DNA from: Epichloe hybrida
Taxonomy: Eukaryota > Ascomycota > Sordariomycetes > Hypocreales > Clavicipitaceae
Assembly: GCA_019022495.1 (NCBI GenBank)
Contig: JAFEKR010000003.1
Span: 3,782,001 to 3,846,000 of the forward strand
Reading direction: 5' to 3'
Length of the DNA stretch: 64,000 nt
Each line of letters starts with the position of its first letter. Position 1 is the first letter of the stretch. The notes under the pieces were generated by a model. The model worked only from the letters and a program-made list of their open reading frames with translations, was not told the DNA's origin and did not search any database. This document shows positions 32,977-45,412 of the stretch, piece after piece. Position numbers and translations under genes: made by a program.

Positions 32977-35739
32977 TCATGTCTCCCGCGTAATGTTGGG
33001 ACCGGTTCCCACGCCCGTCAACGTTCGGACTAGCCAATGCGCCCAGCTTTCCGTCTCCAACGTCACCTTGAGCTCTGCCGCTCTGCTCTCCACATCGTCC
33101 ACCTGCCTCTCGAAATTCTGGATGCTGTCTTCGACTTCAAGCACTTTCTGGACAAGACCGTTGATTTCGTAGTCGAGCCGCGCGACGAGGACCTCAATTT
33201 CCTTGACGCTCTCAGTCAGATTCTCGCGTTGCTCGCTGAGAAGCTCGTCTGCATTGTATCGCACTCGCTGACATGCCTCGTCAAGCCGGTGGTAGAGGCC
33301 TTGCAGCTCGGCCTTGTCTCGACCGTATCGATCATTCAGAGACTCCACTGCCTTGACTTTGTCTCGGGCCCATGGTCCAACGCTGGTGACAATCTCTTCA
33401 ATCAAGTGGTTCAGATGACTCGCTGCTCCTGCATGAGCCTCCATGCATGCGAGGTAGTCCGCTGTCTCCGTGATGTCAATGACTTCTTCCCACGTGAGGA
33501 TGGCTTCTTCCGCGTCGCTGAACGATATCCGGCGAGGCCAACGAATCTCGTTCGCAACATGTTCCAGGCCAAGGTCGGCTGTCCCGCAGCTGCGACGTCG
33601 AGCTATGACAGTGGCTTTGCCGCCTTCCTTTACAGGCAGTGGACCGCGGATATCGCCGTCGTCAGCAACACGAGGGCCCGTGGATGACGCTTTGTCACTG
33701 GTGCCTTTGCGAATTTCGGAGCCGGCGCCATCGATATTCACTTTTTGGGATTCCGGGTTTGTCCATAGCTCATCCCCAGACTTCCCGTCTGGCTTGGAGC
33801 CTTTTGCTAACAATCCAGAATACAAGGTTTCATCAGTTTGCCCCGGAAACGCGTCTTCGCCCCGGTTTAGAGCCGCCAGATACTCCTCTGGCTTGTTCTT
33901 CCACGTAAAAGCGCGTCCAGCCATGGCGGGAGTTGAGACCATGGCCGCACTCTGAGCGGCTGATGAAGTGGCGGCATTGGTATTGCCAGCGTCGGGGAAC
34001 TCTTCTTTGGCAGATATTGAGAGCTTGCTCATGTGTCCCCGGCGGTTACCACCTACGGCCTCCTTGATACGACCGAGGCCGGAACGGGCGTCGCTCATCT
34101 TGCCTGTGACACTCTTAAAGACTCCCCTTCGAAGAGCGTCTCTATCACCAGAGACATCTGCAATGTTGTTGACCGAACCGGCAGGGACGGCAGAGTACGG
34201 CCCGGTAGAGCCATCCTCTCTTCTTCTTGCGTCTAGCTCCTCATCTGATGGGAAAGAATGCGTGCGTCTTGCTGTGTGGTTGGCGGTCTCACTTCGTCCG
34301 AGAAGCATACTACCCAGATCTTGAGCGCTGCCAAACTCATCATTGCCAGTCCTCCGAGCTTTGCCATGCCATAGCCACCTGGGGCGATCGCCGTATGCTA
34401 AATTGACGAACCTGTCAATGTCGAGGGTTTCAATATCTGCAAGGCCGCCCTTGTCTTTGCCAGATACCATGTCCATGACAATCTCCCCCCTCTTACCACC
34501 AATTTCCGTCACGGTAGATTTCACGGCCTTTTGCACGCCCCATCCTTCACCCGCAGCCCCCTTGGCTGTGGCGGTGTGTAGTCTAAAGACAGTTTGTCGG
34601 TCGAGGCGCCTCGTAATTTCCAGCTTTTGCTGCTTCTGGAAGTAGGCAATGCCTCGCTTCGTGGCCTCGATTTCGAAGACGTCCTTGGAGACGGGTGCGC
34701 CAAACCAGTGAAGCCGGTTCCTCGCCCCCATCAACATCCCCAACAAGGCAGACACGGTAGAAGGTCCCAGAATGCCATCTGTCGGCTCAAAATTGTAGTG
34801 CTCTGCTCCAACCTCTGTCCACCAGTTGCCAATCGCTCTTTCGGTAACGTCGCACAACAGTCCATCGATGTATTGGTAGTCTAGTTTCTCGAACATGTAC
34901 AGTGCGACTTGGCAAAGTTTGATGAGCTCGATGGCAGACTGCAAGATAGGAATGCCATCACTGATCTTGTACAGCTGGTGAAACTTTGCTTGTGTCGCTT
35001 CGGTAGGGTCCGTGAGTGCCAAACCGGAGCGGCCAGAGCACCCCAGTCTTTTGAGATCTTCATTGACGATGAATAGCTGTCGATGTTTGCGCACGTCTCC
35101 ATCAGGAACCGAAATGACAGTCAGTGCCGAAGGAAAACTGCTCAGGTTCGTGATGATCAACTCCCCCAACTCTGTGTGCTTTGGGCGGGCGTTGTACTGG
35201 CCGGCGGTGTTGAAGTATAACCGAAGTCTCGCAGACCAATGAGCTTGGTCCTCGGGAATGGATATGACTCCGACTACTATAGAATGCTTCTCGTCTCCAG
35301 TATAAGTCGTGACAACGATAATGGGTGACTGCCGAGAGCAAGTCCACTGCTCAACCAAGTACAAGGCATAACCACTGAGCACACAACGTCGCTCGATGAC
35401 TGTCACGCAAGGATCATCTTCGAGAAATCTGCATGGAGCTGGTTTATAAGCATGGGCCAAATTGTCCGATGAAGGAGGGCAAAGGCCGGCAAGCACTTAC
35501 CGGAAAGTCAGAGGATCGGGTAGAACCAAACGTCGTTGGGGGGGCTGAGGAGTCGTAGACGCGGTCGACAAGCCGTCTCGTGTGCGAATGCGATCTTGAG
35601 TATTTGTACCATCCATGGCTGCATCTCGGAAGTTACGCGTGGGCGTACCCCTGGAGGGGGCAGGGAGGAGGTCATCGTCTCGTTGGAATCGGCCTCCCTC
35701 TTGGGGCAAGGGCAACATGAAACTTATTGGTGATGTCAT
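32977..35739 (-). CDS. STB6/STB2-like protein
   Basis: Exons 35739-35501 and 35428-32977; the intron (GTAAGT...ATGCAG) is phase 2; about 896 residues. After a disordered head, the splice creates PDPLTFRFLEDDPCVTVIER, then RCVLSGYALYLVEQWTCSR, the conserved opening of yeast Stb6/Stb2, proteins found through binding to the Sin3 co-repressor. Their biochemical role is poorly known. The next 300 residues are ordered (FNTAGQYNARPKHTELGELI, NFEPTDGILGPSTVSALLG). The middle is charged and low complexity. The last 190 residues are predicted coiled coil (LTESVKEIEVLVARLDYEI, VEDSIQNFERQVDDVESRA). The C-terminal coiled coil suggests a scaffold. It is transcribed divergently from RMD5. Function in this fungus is unknown. 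Confidence 0.85.
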
Positions 35740-36420
35740 TCAGATTTGAAAATCCCGAGGGAGGCCACTTAGGCATTGCCGACGTGCGGCAATCAGATGA
35801 CGGACATTTGGCGAGCTCGGTAGATGATGAGCATGGACAGTTGGACGAAGAAGGCTTGAGAGTGTCAGGTTGTCAGGTTGTCAGGTTGTCAGGGTGTCAG
35901 GGTGTCAGGGTGTCGGTGGTGTCGGTGGTGTCGGTGGTGTCGGTGTCGAGTGGAAGTTGCTTGAAGTCGTCGCCGAGACCTCGCTCGGGCTTGCAGCGGG
36001 GCCGTCAACACAGCACCCCTCCCAATACGATCCCGTCATTATTATTATCTGCAATCTGGCAAACAGCAAGACTGCATCATCCAACATCATCCAACAACAT
36101 CCAAGCAACATCCAAACAACATCCAAACAACTACCTACCTGGGCATCGATAAGCACCACGCGCGAACCACGACCAAGCTGGGGTACGAACACACGACCAC
36201 ACGACCACACGATCACACGATCACACGACTACACCACCACTCGCTTTCCATCTTCTGCGAAAACTGCCCTGGTCGACGAACCAAAGTCTCCCCGACTGTG
36301 TAACGACGATACAAGGCTCCGACATCTGCCGTCCCCCAAGGCTGTTCGAAACTCTTCTCGACTGGCATCACCGTCTATCCTGCTCTTGCCCTCACCTCAA
36401 CCTTGACGCATCCGGCAGCC
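35740..36420. promoter_or_regulatory. Divergent promoter region between STB6-like gene and RMD5, with tandem repeats
   Basis: About 680 bases between head-to-head genes, so both promoters lie here. The stretch 35862-35948 is a minisatellite (TGTCAGGT units passing into GGTGTCGGT units). A second repeat, ACCACACGA, lies at about 36190-36232. Length changes could alter promoter spacing; that is inference. Confidence 0.55.
35862..35948. repeat. 8-9 bp minisatellite in a divergent promoter
   Basis: About six TGTCAGG(T/G) units followed by four GGTGTCGGT units. Confidence 0.85.
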
Positions 36421-37968
36421 ATGGCCGGAGCGGAGGACGGCATGCCTTCGTCGCCATTTGGGCCGTTGCTGGCGGAAGTAGCTCGTATGCGAAAGTTGAA
36501 TCTGAACGCCGCCATTCAAGATGTCGACTCCATCATTGATTTGCTCATGGCCGCACGAGAGCAAGTAGCTGGTGGTACGGGAATTCTCCCCCTCTGAGCC
36601 CCTCTGAGCCCGCCGCCTTCTCTTCAATCGTCACAGCTGATGGCGCACAAGATGAATCGATTGGCTAACCCTCAGATACCAGATGGTGATGCCCACAAGA
36701 TCAGCATGGCCATGACAACATTACAAAATCCCGTGAAAGCCCGCCTAGAAGCTATAACGGATGACTTGAAGAATGTGACCAAGGCGCAGAGGAATTACGG
36801 CAAAGCGCTGGACAGAGTGAGTACATGTGCCCCGAAAGCTGCTGATAAACTACATCATGCGTCTCGCGGACAAGTCGCCAAAGCGGGCAGTCTCGTCCAT
36901 GCGGAATATACTTTGCTCACACAATGTTCCTAGGCCCTTCCGCATCGAGAGCTGCCCATGGAGGCCGATGCCATGGCCCATCATTCCGCCCTCATCAACC
37001 GCGCGATAGCCATGCACCTCCTCCGGGAGGGCCAGTTCTCAGTAGCGTCTACGTTTCTACGCGAGGAGCACAAGCACCGCGAGCAGAAGCAAGAGTCATC
37101 TCTAGCCAGCCACAAGGCCTCCAGACTCGACCGAGACGGCGACGACAAAATGAACAATTACTCCAGAGACGGCGACGACGAAGAGGACATGCATCGCCTA
37201 CACTCGGACTACTTGCAGGACAAGTTCTCCGAAATGTACCGAATCCTCGCTGAGCTGAAGGAGCGCAACCTCGTGCCCGCCATAGAATGGGCCCGTGCCA
37301 ACAACCAGAAACTAGAAGCCAAAGGCAGCAACCTGGAATTCGAACTCAGCAAGCTCCAATTCGTATGGCTCTTCAAGGGCCCTTCCATCAACGGCCTCCC
37401 CGACAACCGGAACAACGGCCAAATGGGCGCCCTGTCCTACGCCCGCCAACACTTTGCCCGCTTCCAATTTCGCCACATCAAGGAAATCCAGCAACTCTGC
37501 TGCGCCATGGTCTACGCCTCCAACCTCGAAGAGTCACCGTACCGCCACATATTCGAAATCGACTCGGCCTTTGAAGACGTCTCGGCCTCCTTCACCCGCG
37601 AGTTCTGCTCCCTGCTGGGCCTCTCGGCCGAATCGCCCCTCTACGTGGCCGTCACGGCCGGCTCCATCGCTCTCCCCCGCCTCATAAAGTACACGACGTA
37701 CATGAAGGAGAAGAAGACGGAATGGACCACGGAAAACGAACTGGCTTTCGAAACACCCCTCCCCGCCTCCATGATCTACCATCCCATCTTTGTGTGCCCG
37801 GTCAGCAAAGAACAGACCACCGAGCAGAACCCGCCCATGATGCTGCCCTGCGGACACGTCCTCTGCCGAGACAGTCTGCACAACATTGCCGCCAAGGGGT
37901 CGCGGTATAAATGCCCCTATTGTCCGACCGAAGGCCACTTGCGTGATGCTATCAAGATCACACTATAG
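36421..37968 (+). CDS. RMD5: GID/CTLH E3 ubiquitin ligase subunit Rmd5 (Gid2)
   Basis: RING subunit of the GID/CTLH ubiquitin ligase, which marks gluconeogenic enzymes for degradation when glucose returns. Exons 36421-36574, 36683-36816 and 36934-37968; about 440 residues. Intron 1 is phase 1; its donor may instead be 3 bases earlier (36572), changing one residue. Intron 2 (GTGAGT...CCTAG) joins GKALDR to ALPHRELPMEADAM. The LisH-like helix pair (ALINRAIAMHLLREGQFSVA) and CTLH segment (MYRILAELKERNLVPAIEWA) come first, then the CRA region. The C-terminus is the atypical RING: CPVSKEQTTE, MMLPCGHVLCRDSL, YKCPYCP. In this family only part of the zinc ligands is canonical, and this protein fits. 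Complete. Confidence 0.95.
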
Positions 37969-39132
37969 TAAGTAGGCTGTGTCCGAACCGACTGTTTGCA
38001 ACCATGAGGAGATTGTATCGGTGGGGAAGGCCATTTGTTCATTACTTGGATCAGAGTACAGTCGCAAGCATGCTCTGCTCTGCTCTGCTCTGCACGTGCA
38101 AGAAGCGTTCTTCTCTCATGTTATTTGATGTTCAGCACAGGACGGAATGGATAGCCTACAGCGGGTATTGTTGGATTGTAACTTGGCCCATATTCCATGT
38201 TTTTTTTTTCAAAGCGTCCGGCTCCCATTGCCGAATCGCATTCGTATTCCATTATCCATGCGCTCGCTCGCCGTCTTTGTCCTTTGACTTGTTGGGTGTC
38301 TGGCGTTGGCCTATTCTTGAATCTTCTCTTCTTTTTTTTTCCCCGCTCTACGACAGACCAGATAGGTCTCTGAACATGCAGCTGCTTACCACGACCACTA
38401 GGCAACGTACCACGTGCGTGACCAAGGCGTATCTTGAAATGTTTTTTATTTTATTCTGACTTTGATGATGAGGACATGGCATTGTAAAACGAGACACCAT
38501 GAGAAATCATGTGTGTCCGTGTGACCCGCGGCCTCAGCTGTTGTAATCCTAGTGAAACCCAGCCCAATCCCATTGACCAGACTGGATGAAGTCGCTAATC
38601 ATGCTGCTGCATTTTCCTTCTTTTCCAGGCTGGGTCCTCAGCATGCGTCGCATTCGCAAACGGCCCTGGCAAGAAGAGCCACACGTCCAGAAAGAGAGTC
38701 GTCGTCCTTGACCCATGCGTGGCAATTCAGCATTCCGCACCCGACTCCAAATTCAGCCACTGTAGTTCGTTCAAGTCAAATAATAATAAAAAATAATAGT
38801 CTTTAAAAATGGCAACAGCACCTAAATAATAATGACCCATGGTAATGTCTGAGTCCATCCCAGACATTGTCATCACTTGGCGCTACATGAAAAGCACGTC
38901 TAAATCTACCCTTCCTTAACTGTCGCGTCCGTGAAGCCAGCCTCACGGACGGCGCAAAAGGAAAAGGGGGAGAATCTTGTTTAAATTTTCGTAAGCTCAT
39001 ATCTTTGTACAGATTCGCAAGTAAAATTTGCGGTGTTTTTGAGAAAGGATCAGTGTCCAATCTTCTTTTTTTTTTTCATCTTGTTGACCAAGAATGGCTG
39101 TTCCACGTTTGTTGCATCTCGTGGCCTCAATT
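37969..39132. other. Convergent 3' region, no gene seen
   Basis: About 1.16 kb between tail-to-tail RMD5 and the UPF0658 gene. AT-rich, with T runs near 38201, 38331 and 39066, and a CTCTG repeat near 38072. Short frames have no motif. Confidence 0.55.
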
Positions 39133-40525
39133 TTAGTCAATAGTCATGCGACTGGGCATCTGAGGCTTGACATCGTGGAGGCTGATTGAGGTCGCGTCGG
39201 GCTTTTCTTCGACTTTGCGGGAAGCTAACAGATGGGGCCTCAAGCCCTTGTTGAAATTGGCCATGCAAATTATGGCGTTGATTATGGTGAGAATAATCAA
39301 CAAGATGGTAATGACCGCAAACGCAGACAACGACTTGCGAACAGCAAAATAGGATGATGCGTGGCTTGGTTGATAAATTCGCACCAACTTGAAGACAAAG
39401 TAGCTCAGTCCACCAAGGAAGAGAATGATGCTGCAAATCATGCCAGGCTTGTTTTCTCTACGCGTGAAGAATGCGGCGGCTAGCAAAATGAAAATCGTAA
39501 TCGGAATCGTAGCAATGGTCAAGGCGAACTCGGGATCGGATTTCTCCGCAACGACGACGACAAACTGGATGATGAAGCCCAGAAAGAAGAAGAAATCGAA
39601 TTTTAGGAGAGCGATGTAGATCTGCAAGTCCGGTGTTAGTTGTCGTGTCTGTGTAATGTTGAAACTGTCACCTTGGCGAAGCTCCTACCTGGTAATGAAG
39701 AAAACGCTTCTTCATGCGGTAATCGGCGCCAATATTTTTCAAGATGTCCCACGCAAATTCCTGATACAGTTTCCAAGAGATGAAGACCATGAGAAGGGTG
39801 GCAAGGGCAATTATGCCAGGAATGGCAATGAGGAATGCCCTGACTTTCGACCACACTGACATGTGCGTGGCGCCGGGCTCGAGAGCATTGAAAGTGAACA
39901 AGATATCGATGGCGCCTGAGATTTGGTCGACTTGGATAGCGGTATATACCAAGAGAGCCAGGTTGGCAAAGCACACGCCAATGACTTGGATGGTGTTCTT
40001 CATGCGCAGAGCATCCCAAACAACAACGAGCTCGTACAAGAAGCCAAAAATGAAGAGAGTCAAAAAGGTAGGAATCGTCTTGTACTGAGACTGGACGTTG
40101 GGAACATCCATGTGGGCGCCGAGGCTGGTTTGGAACCTAGCGAAAACATAGGCTTCGAACGCCAAGCAGATGATGGCCTGGAACGCAGTAACGCCCATGA
40201 AGGCTGCTGACCACTTGGTCTTTAGGAACCCCCATGTGTCGGGGCGTATACTCATGGCGGGCGCAGAGGATGCTATTCCTTGCCGTCCTGCATAGCCTTG
40301 ATCGAAGTTGTGCAGGTTTGCATTCTCGGCGTATGTTGGTTGGGTATAGGTGGGTTGAGAGTATTCAGGTGAAGGAAAAGCGGGTTGAGGATAGGCTTGG
40401 CCATAGTCGCTGCTTCGACCACCGTGTGATGACGACTGACTGTAATGCGGATGATGCTGAGGGGCCTGCTGAGAAAAGCCTGGGTCGGCACCAAGCAGAG
40501 ACTTGCGAGATTCGAGTCGAGCCAC
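39133..40525 (-). CDS. UPF0658 Golgi apparatus multi-pass membrane protein
   Basis: Exons 40525-39689 and 39621-39133; the phase-0 intron (GTAGGA...TTGCAG) joins RFLHYQ to IYIALLKFDFFFFLG; about 441 residues. The N-terminal 90 residues are Gln/Pro/Tyr-rich and cytosolic-looking (QPTYTQPTY). About seven to eight hydrophobic segments follow, including WSAAFMGVTAFQAIICLAF, FLTLFIFGFLYELVVVW, VIGVCFANLALLVYTAI, FLIAIPGIIALATLLMVFI, IIQFVVVVA, ITIFILLAAAFF and VITILLIILTIINAIICMA. The order and WGFLKTKWSAAF entry match UPF0658 proteins located to the Golgi in fission yeast. Biochemical function is unknown for the whole family. Confidence 0.9.
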
Positions 40526-42898
40526 GATGGGCAGCTGAGAGACTCCAACCGGGAGTCTGGCGGATGTGTAATATCAGTGATGGGATGGAGATAGGCTGAG
40601 TTGACGTAGAAGGGGAAGCTCAATGGTGCTTTCGAAAAATTGTTCGGTTTTCTCGTCGCCGGGGGGTTTGCGAAGGAAAGTGATGTCGAGATTGGCGAAG
40701 TGATGGTGCGCCCAAGCAGAGGCTGAGTCCAAGGCTATGAATGTTTGCGGAGCGTCGCTGGAGCGGAACGAAGCGGGAAAGACGATGGTCTCCCAAAGTT
40801 TTCAGTCGGACGACGGACGTGAAAGAGAAGTGGTCAATGTCGGAGATGAGGGAAGCAGATGAGTAGAGTGTGATTAAAGAGAGACTGGGGTCAAGGATGA
40901 AGATGAAGTGAGGATACGGGTGGAATGTAGGGGCGGCACAGAGTACGCAGAGACAAGTTCAACTCGGATCTTGGATGTTTGTTTGAGGTTTTGAAGCCGT
41001 GGAAAATACTGTAGGCGGGTTGTGCCAGCAGGCCCAGCACAGGGGGGGGGGGGGGCGGGGCGGGGCAAGTGACCAGCAACGGTTGCACCTGCGCCAACAA
41101 GCAATGCACAGCCTGCTTTTGTGCCTTTTGTACTCCGTACCCACCACTTCACTGCAGCCTTCCAAAAGGCAGAGAGCGCTGAAACGGGGTGGGTAGGGGT
41201 GGGTAGGGGCTGAAAAAAAGCAGCCAGAGCCAGATCCTCTCGCCTGGTGGTGCCGCCTGGTGGTGCCGCCTGGTGCGACACACCAGCACAGCGCGCGCCA
41301 GTGCCGGGCTGACACGCCATTCACGCCATTTCGTGGTGTTGCTCGTGCCTGTGCTCGCGCCTGTGCTTCAAGCGGCTGGCATGGGCCCCACTGAGCCAGC
41401 CATCTGGGCGAGTCCTGGCCCGCCGATCCGTGTCCAATGCATCAACTTGTCAACGAAAGGGATTGTTGTCAATTTGTCAATTTGTCAATTTGTCAGGCAG
41501 CCTGCGGCCGAGTGTGACCACTTCGTCGACTCGACTCGACTCGACGACTTGCATGATACAAGAACATGGACGATTTGGCGGGCTGCGCCGAAGTGAAAAG
41601 AGAAGCCATCGCCATCGCCATCGCCATCGCCATCCCCGGGGCCATCCCTCGGGCGGTGCTGCGGCCGTCCTCGTCCTCGTCGCCTGGCCGCCATCATTTA
41701 CTCAACTATCATATCAACACGCAGGACCGTCAGCCGCGCTGATTCCCATGCCGTCACCTCACCATCCAATATCTCTGTTGGCATCATCACGCATCACGTT
41801 GCTGTTGTTGTTTGACAAATGAGACTCAGTTGAGACGAGACGAAGCGAGGCTCGTTGGATGATCGATGAGACCAGAATGAGCGGGAAAAATCCCCTTGCA
41901 GCTGAGCTGGCTCAAGCCGTCCGTTGCTGGTTTCAAAGCCAACATTGGACGGGACTAGTTTCCTTTTGAAGGCCACCCGCTGTGTCATGGTGCTCGGCGC
42001 GGAGATTGTGAAACGATTGTGAATCAGACGGCTTCTTTGCTTGGCGCGTGCGGTTGGCAAGGTCATTCAGGAACCGACAGGTCGGCACGTTCGGACGACT
42101 GATCCGACCGAGGCTGGCCTTGAATGAAAACCCCAGAAATCACACCGAGTAAATAACCAATAAATCCAAGTGGTGGAAGAATGTGGTGGGCAGACTCCCC
42201 GCTTCATCGTCATGTGTCTCCATGTACAGATCATTATTATTACTCTGGTTGACTCTGAAACATGCAGCAGGCAGGCGTGATCCGACGATGCTGGTTCTGA
42301 TTGGCCGGCAGAGTCAATATTTCAAAGTACGGACTGTATGTAATCCGTACGACCCATTGTACACGGCCAATGTTGAACCTCACAACCATGATGTTAAGTC
42401 ACTCACTGCGATGCTCAGTGGATGGATGTTATTCGCGCGCACAGCAAGAACAAGGAAGAGAGGAATCAACAGAAAGGGCACTTTCTACTGGTCAAAGGCT
42501 TTGATTCATCATGACTGGCCTGCGATGGACGCTGCTGCTGGTCTGGGATTGGAGACAGTAACATACATGGTAGACCAACTTCAATGTTAGCATCTGTGAA
42601 TCCGGGGGCCAAGAACTCAGGAATTAATCACAGCCACCACGAGTACGGTGCCGGCAACTCCGCTTTTTTATTCAGCCCCGGTTGCCAGTCGACGCTAATC
42701 ATGTATGAAAGCATGGTCTGATGAGCCGAGGCAACTTCTCGACCCATCTGCGTCTCCTTTATGTAAGACAACAGCAGTCGGGGTTGTTAAATGCCGTGCG
42801 TAGTCCGTCACTAGTTTAAAAAAAACTAACAAAAACTCATGACAGCTTCCTTTGGCCGTTGAACTCTGTTCAAAAGATAAAAAATAACACCAACGACA
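40526..42898. promoter_or_regulatory. Divergent intergenic region (UPF0658 gene / amidase), no gene seen
   Basis: About 2.4 kb between head-to-head genes. It holds a G run near 41041, a GTCAATTT repeat near 41470-41495, a GCCATC repeat at about 41607-41634, and TACTCCGTAC / GTACGGATTA motifs near 41131 and 42341. Frames at 41430-41822 and 42183-42590 lack family motifs. Both promoters should be here. Confidence 0.5.
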
Positions 42899-45129
42899 AT
42901 GGCCTCAGCACCGGCATTTGCCAATTACCCCAGGCCCGTGGAAGGCCCAGAAACAACATATGCGCCTCCCCCGGCAAGTAATCCTGTTTTACGTGGTTAT
43001 TCGCTGGTAGCTGCTAGCGCACTGTACGCAGCCCCAGCCTTCACACTGAACTGACGTTTATCCAACTGACAAATGCTGACTTTTTGACCCGACGTGGAAG
43101 GGTATCACGATCCGGGATCCTCCAGAGATTCTTCTGGAACAATGCCGGGTTCGGCCGAATCAAAGACTTGGCGGCTCTTGATGGAGTTCCGCCAACGTAC
43201 GATGTCAGTATCCATCCTACTACCTACCCCCTTGACGCTCCTCCATCTTGCATGGCGGAGGGAATCGCCTTCTCGCCACCCGACTCGATTGAGAAAAGTC
43301 GGGGAAAAAAGGGGTTGTCCAAAAAAAGTTCTAACGAAGCCGAGAACAAGCCCTGCGTCACGCCGCTGGGTCCGAACGGCCCGATGGTAGAGTTGGAACC
43401 TGCCCTCTTGTCCGACGAGCACGTCGACCCCAAAGTCAAGTACTACTCCATCAGTGACTATCACGAGCATTACAAATCCGGCAGACTCACACCTCTTGAC
43501 GTGGTCAAGGCCCTCCTCCCGCTCACGAAGCCGGGGGCAGACAAGACGACGACCAGATATGAAGATGGCTGGGCCGACAACCACGGCAACGATGAGCTGG
43601 TTCTCGAGGCCGCCAAGGAGTCTACCGCTCGGTGGGCGGCCGGAAAGCCCCTGAGCATCCTGGATGGTGTCCCCATCGGAGTCAAGGACGACGTCAGCAC
43701 AAAGGGCTACGTGAGCCACTTCGGGATGAAGTACAACGCGGCATCGCCGTTCTTCAAGAGGCAGGAGAAGTCGGCGTGGTGTGTGCAGGCGCTCCAAGAT
43801 GCAGGCGCAATAGTCCTGGGCAAGAATCGCATGCATGAGCTCGGATCAGGTGAGTTTGCCTCTTGTCCCCTTTTTGAACCGAGTAGATTTCGACGAGAGT
43901 TGTGATGCCAACGTGAACAAACATTTTTGTACAGATACTTGTGGTTTGAATGTGCGTGAGATATTTCCTAGCTTGGGGGGGTTCCTCATGCTCCCATGCT
44001 CCCTCCCCTTTCGTCCTTTCGTCTTTTTGTCCTACCCGCTAACCATTGAATCGACAAGATCGCCCAAGGCTCGCCCACAAACCACTTGAACAACGAGTAT
44101 TATCCCGGTGGATCGTCTTCCGGCCCCGCCTCGGCAGTGTGTTGCGGCATGGTGCCCATGGCCGTCGCCACGGATGCCGGCGGCAGCATCCGCATCCCCG
44201 CGAGCTTCAACGGCCTGTACGGCCTCAAGACCTCGCAGCACCGCACGGGCCACATGGGCAGCACCGTGTGCGTCACGGGGCCCATTGCCGCCAACGCCGC
44301 CGACCTGACCATCGCCTACCGCTTCATGTCCCAGGCCAACCCCGACGACGGGATCCAGAGTGCCTTTGCGCGCTCGCCACCACCTCCTCCCCCCCAGCCG
44401 TCGTCGTCGCCGGCCCACCGAAAAGTCATGGGCGTCTACCGCGACTGGTGGCGCGCCGCGGACCCCGACGTCGTCGAGCACTGCGACAACGCCATCGACC
44501 ACTTCGCCCGCCGACGCGGCTACGACATCGTCGACATTTCCCTCCCCCACCTCGGCGAGGCCCAGCTCTCCCACGGCGTCATCTGCGTCACCGAAATGTC
44601 CGAGGCCGCGCGTCGCAGGACCGTCCATCCCTCCGACTGGCTGTCCCTCGTCGGCCCCGCCAACAGACTCCTCATGTCCATCGGCACGGCGACTCCCGCC
44701 GCTGACTTTCTCAACTTCAACTCGATGCGCACCCTCCTCATGCGCCACCTGGCCTTCCTGTTCCGCAAGCACCCCGGCCTGCTCATCATGTCCCCGACCA
44801 CTCCTCTTGCCGGATGGCCAAAGACGCCCGGTGATGAGACCCACGGCCTCAACGATGCCAACACTGCCCTGAGAAACATGATGTACATCTTCCTGGCCAA
44901 CATGACGGGCACGCCCTCGGTATCTGTCCCCGTGGGATACGCCACGCCCAAGAGGGGGGAGGGCAAGGTCCCCATCGGCCTGCTGGCCACGGGAGAATGG
45001 GGCAGTGAAGAGCAGCTTTTGGCCTTTGCGCGAGAGGCAGAGGAGTACCTGCACACCAGCTATGAGGAGGGCCGCAGGAGGCCCGACGCATGGCTGGACG
45101 TCATGGCCCTGGCGAGGGGCGATGCTTAG
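42899..45129 (+). CDS. Amidase signature-family hydrolase with a 17-base micro-exon
   Basis: Amide hydrolase of the amidase signature family; substrate unknown. Four exons: 42899-43023, 43101-43849, 43935-43951 (17 bases) and 44059-45129; about 653 residues. Joins: SLVAASAL|VSRSGILQRFFWNNAGFG, HELGS|DTCGLN|IAQGSPTNHLNNEYYPG. The Ser-cisSer-Lys triad is present: Lys in GVPIGVKDDV, Ser in YYPGGSSSGPASAV, nucleophile Ser in ATDAGGSIRIPAS. The N-terminal 100 residues (MASAPAFANYPRPVEGPETT) are shared with fungal long-form amidases. The C-terminal GTPSVSVPVGYA segment completes the fold. There is a Lys/Ser-rich insertion near residue 120 (EKSRGKKGLSKKSSNEAE). No signal peptide. No linked pathway genes, so the role remains open. 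Confidence 0.92.
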
Positions 45130-45412
45130 TTTTGGACAAGGAGGCTTATGACTTCTTTCTATAGTCAGTCCATGATAATAAAAAAAATAAGAAATAAAAA
45201 AACGGTTCAAATACCGGCGCATTCATCCGCCAATTCCAAAAAATATTCCATGATTCCTGATATACGGTGGCCCGAAACCAGGGTTATTGCTACTTTTGAC
45301 TCAACACTCACAAATCTGATGACATCACTTCGGGGACATGAGTTGACTTTTGTCTTCTTCTGCAGTCGCACCAGACGAGACCTCACTAGCTAAAGCGTAC
45401 CATTTCTCCCCT

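Noticed and set aside
41430..42590. Small genes between the UPF0658 and amidase genes
   Set aside because: No motif, low complexity from GCCATC and GTCAATTT repeats.
44032..45222. 396-residue protein on the minus strand
   Set aside because: Exact antisense shadow of the amidase exon 4, which has catalytic motifs on the + strand.
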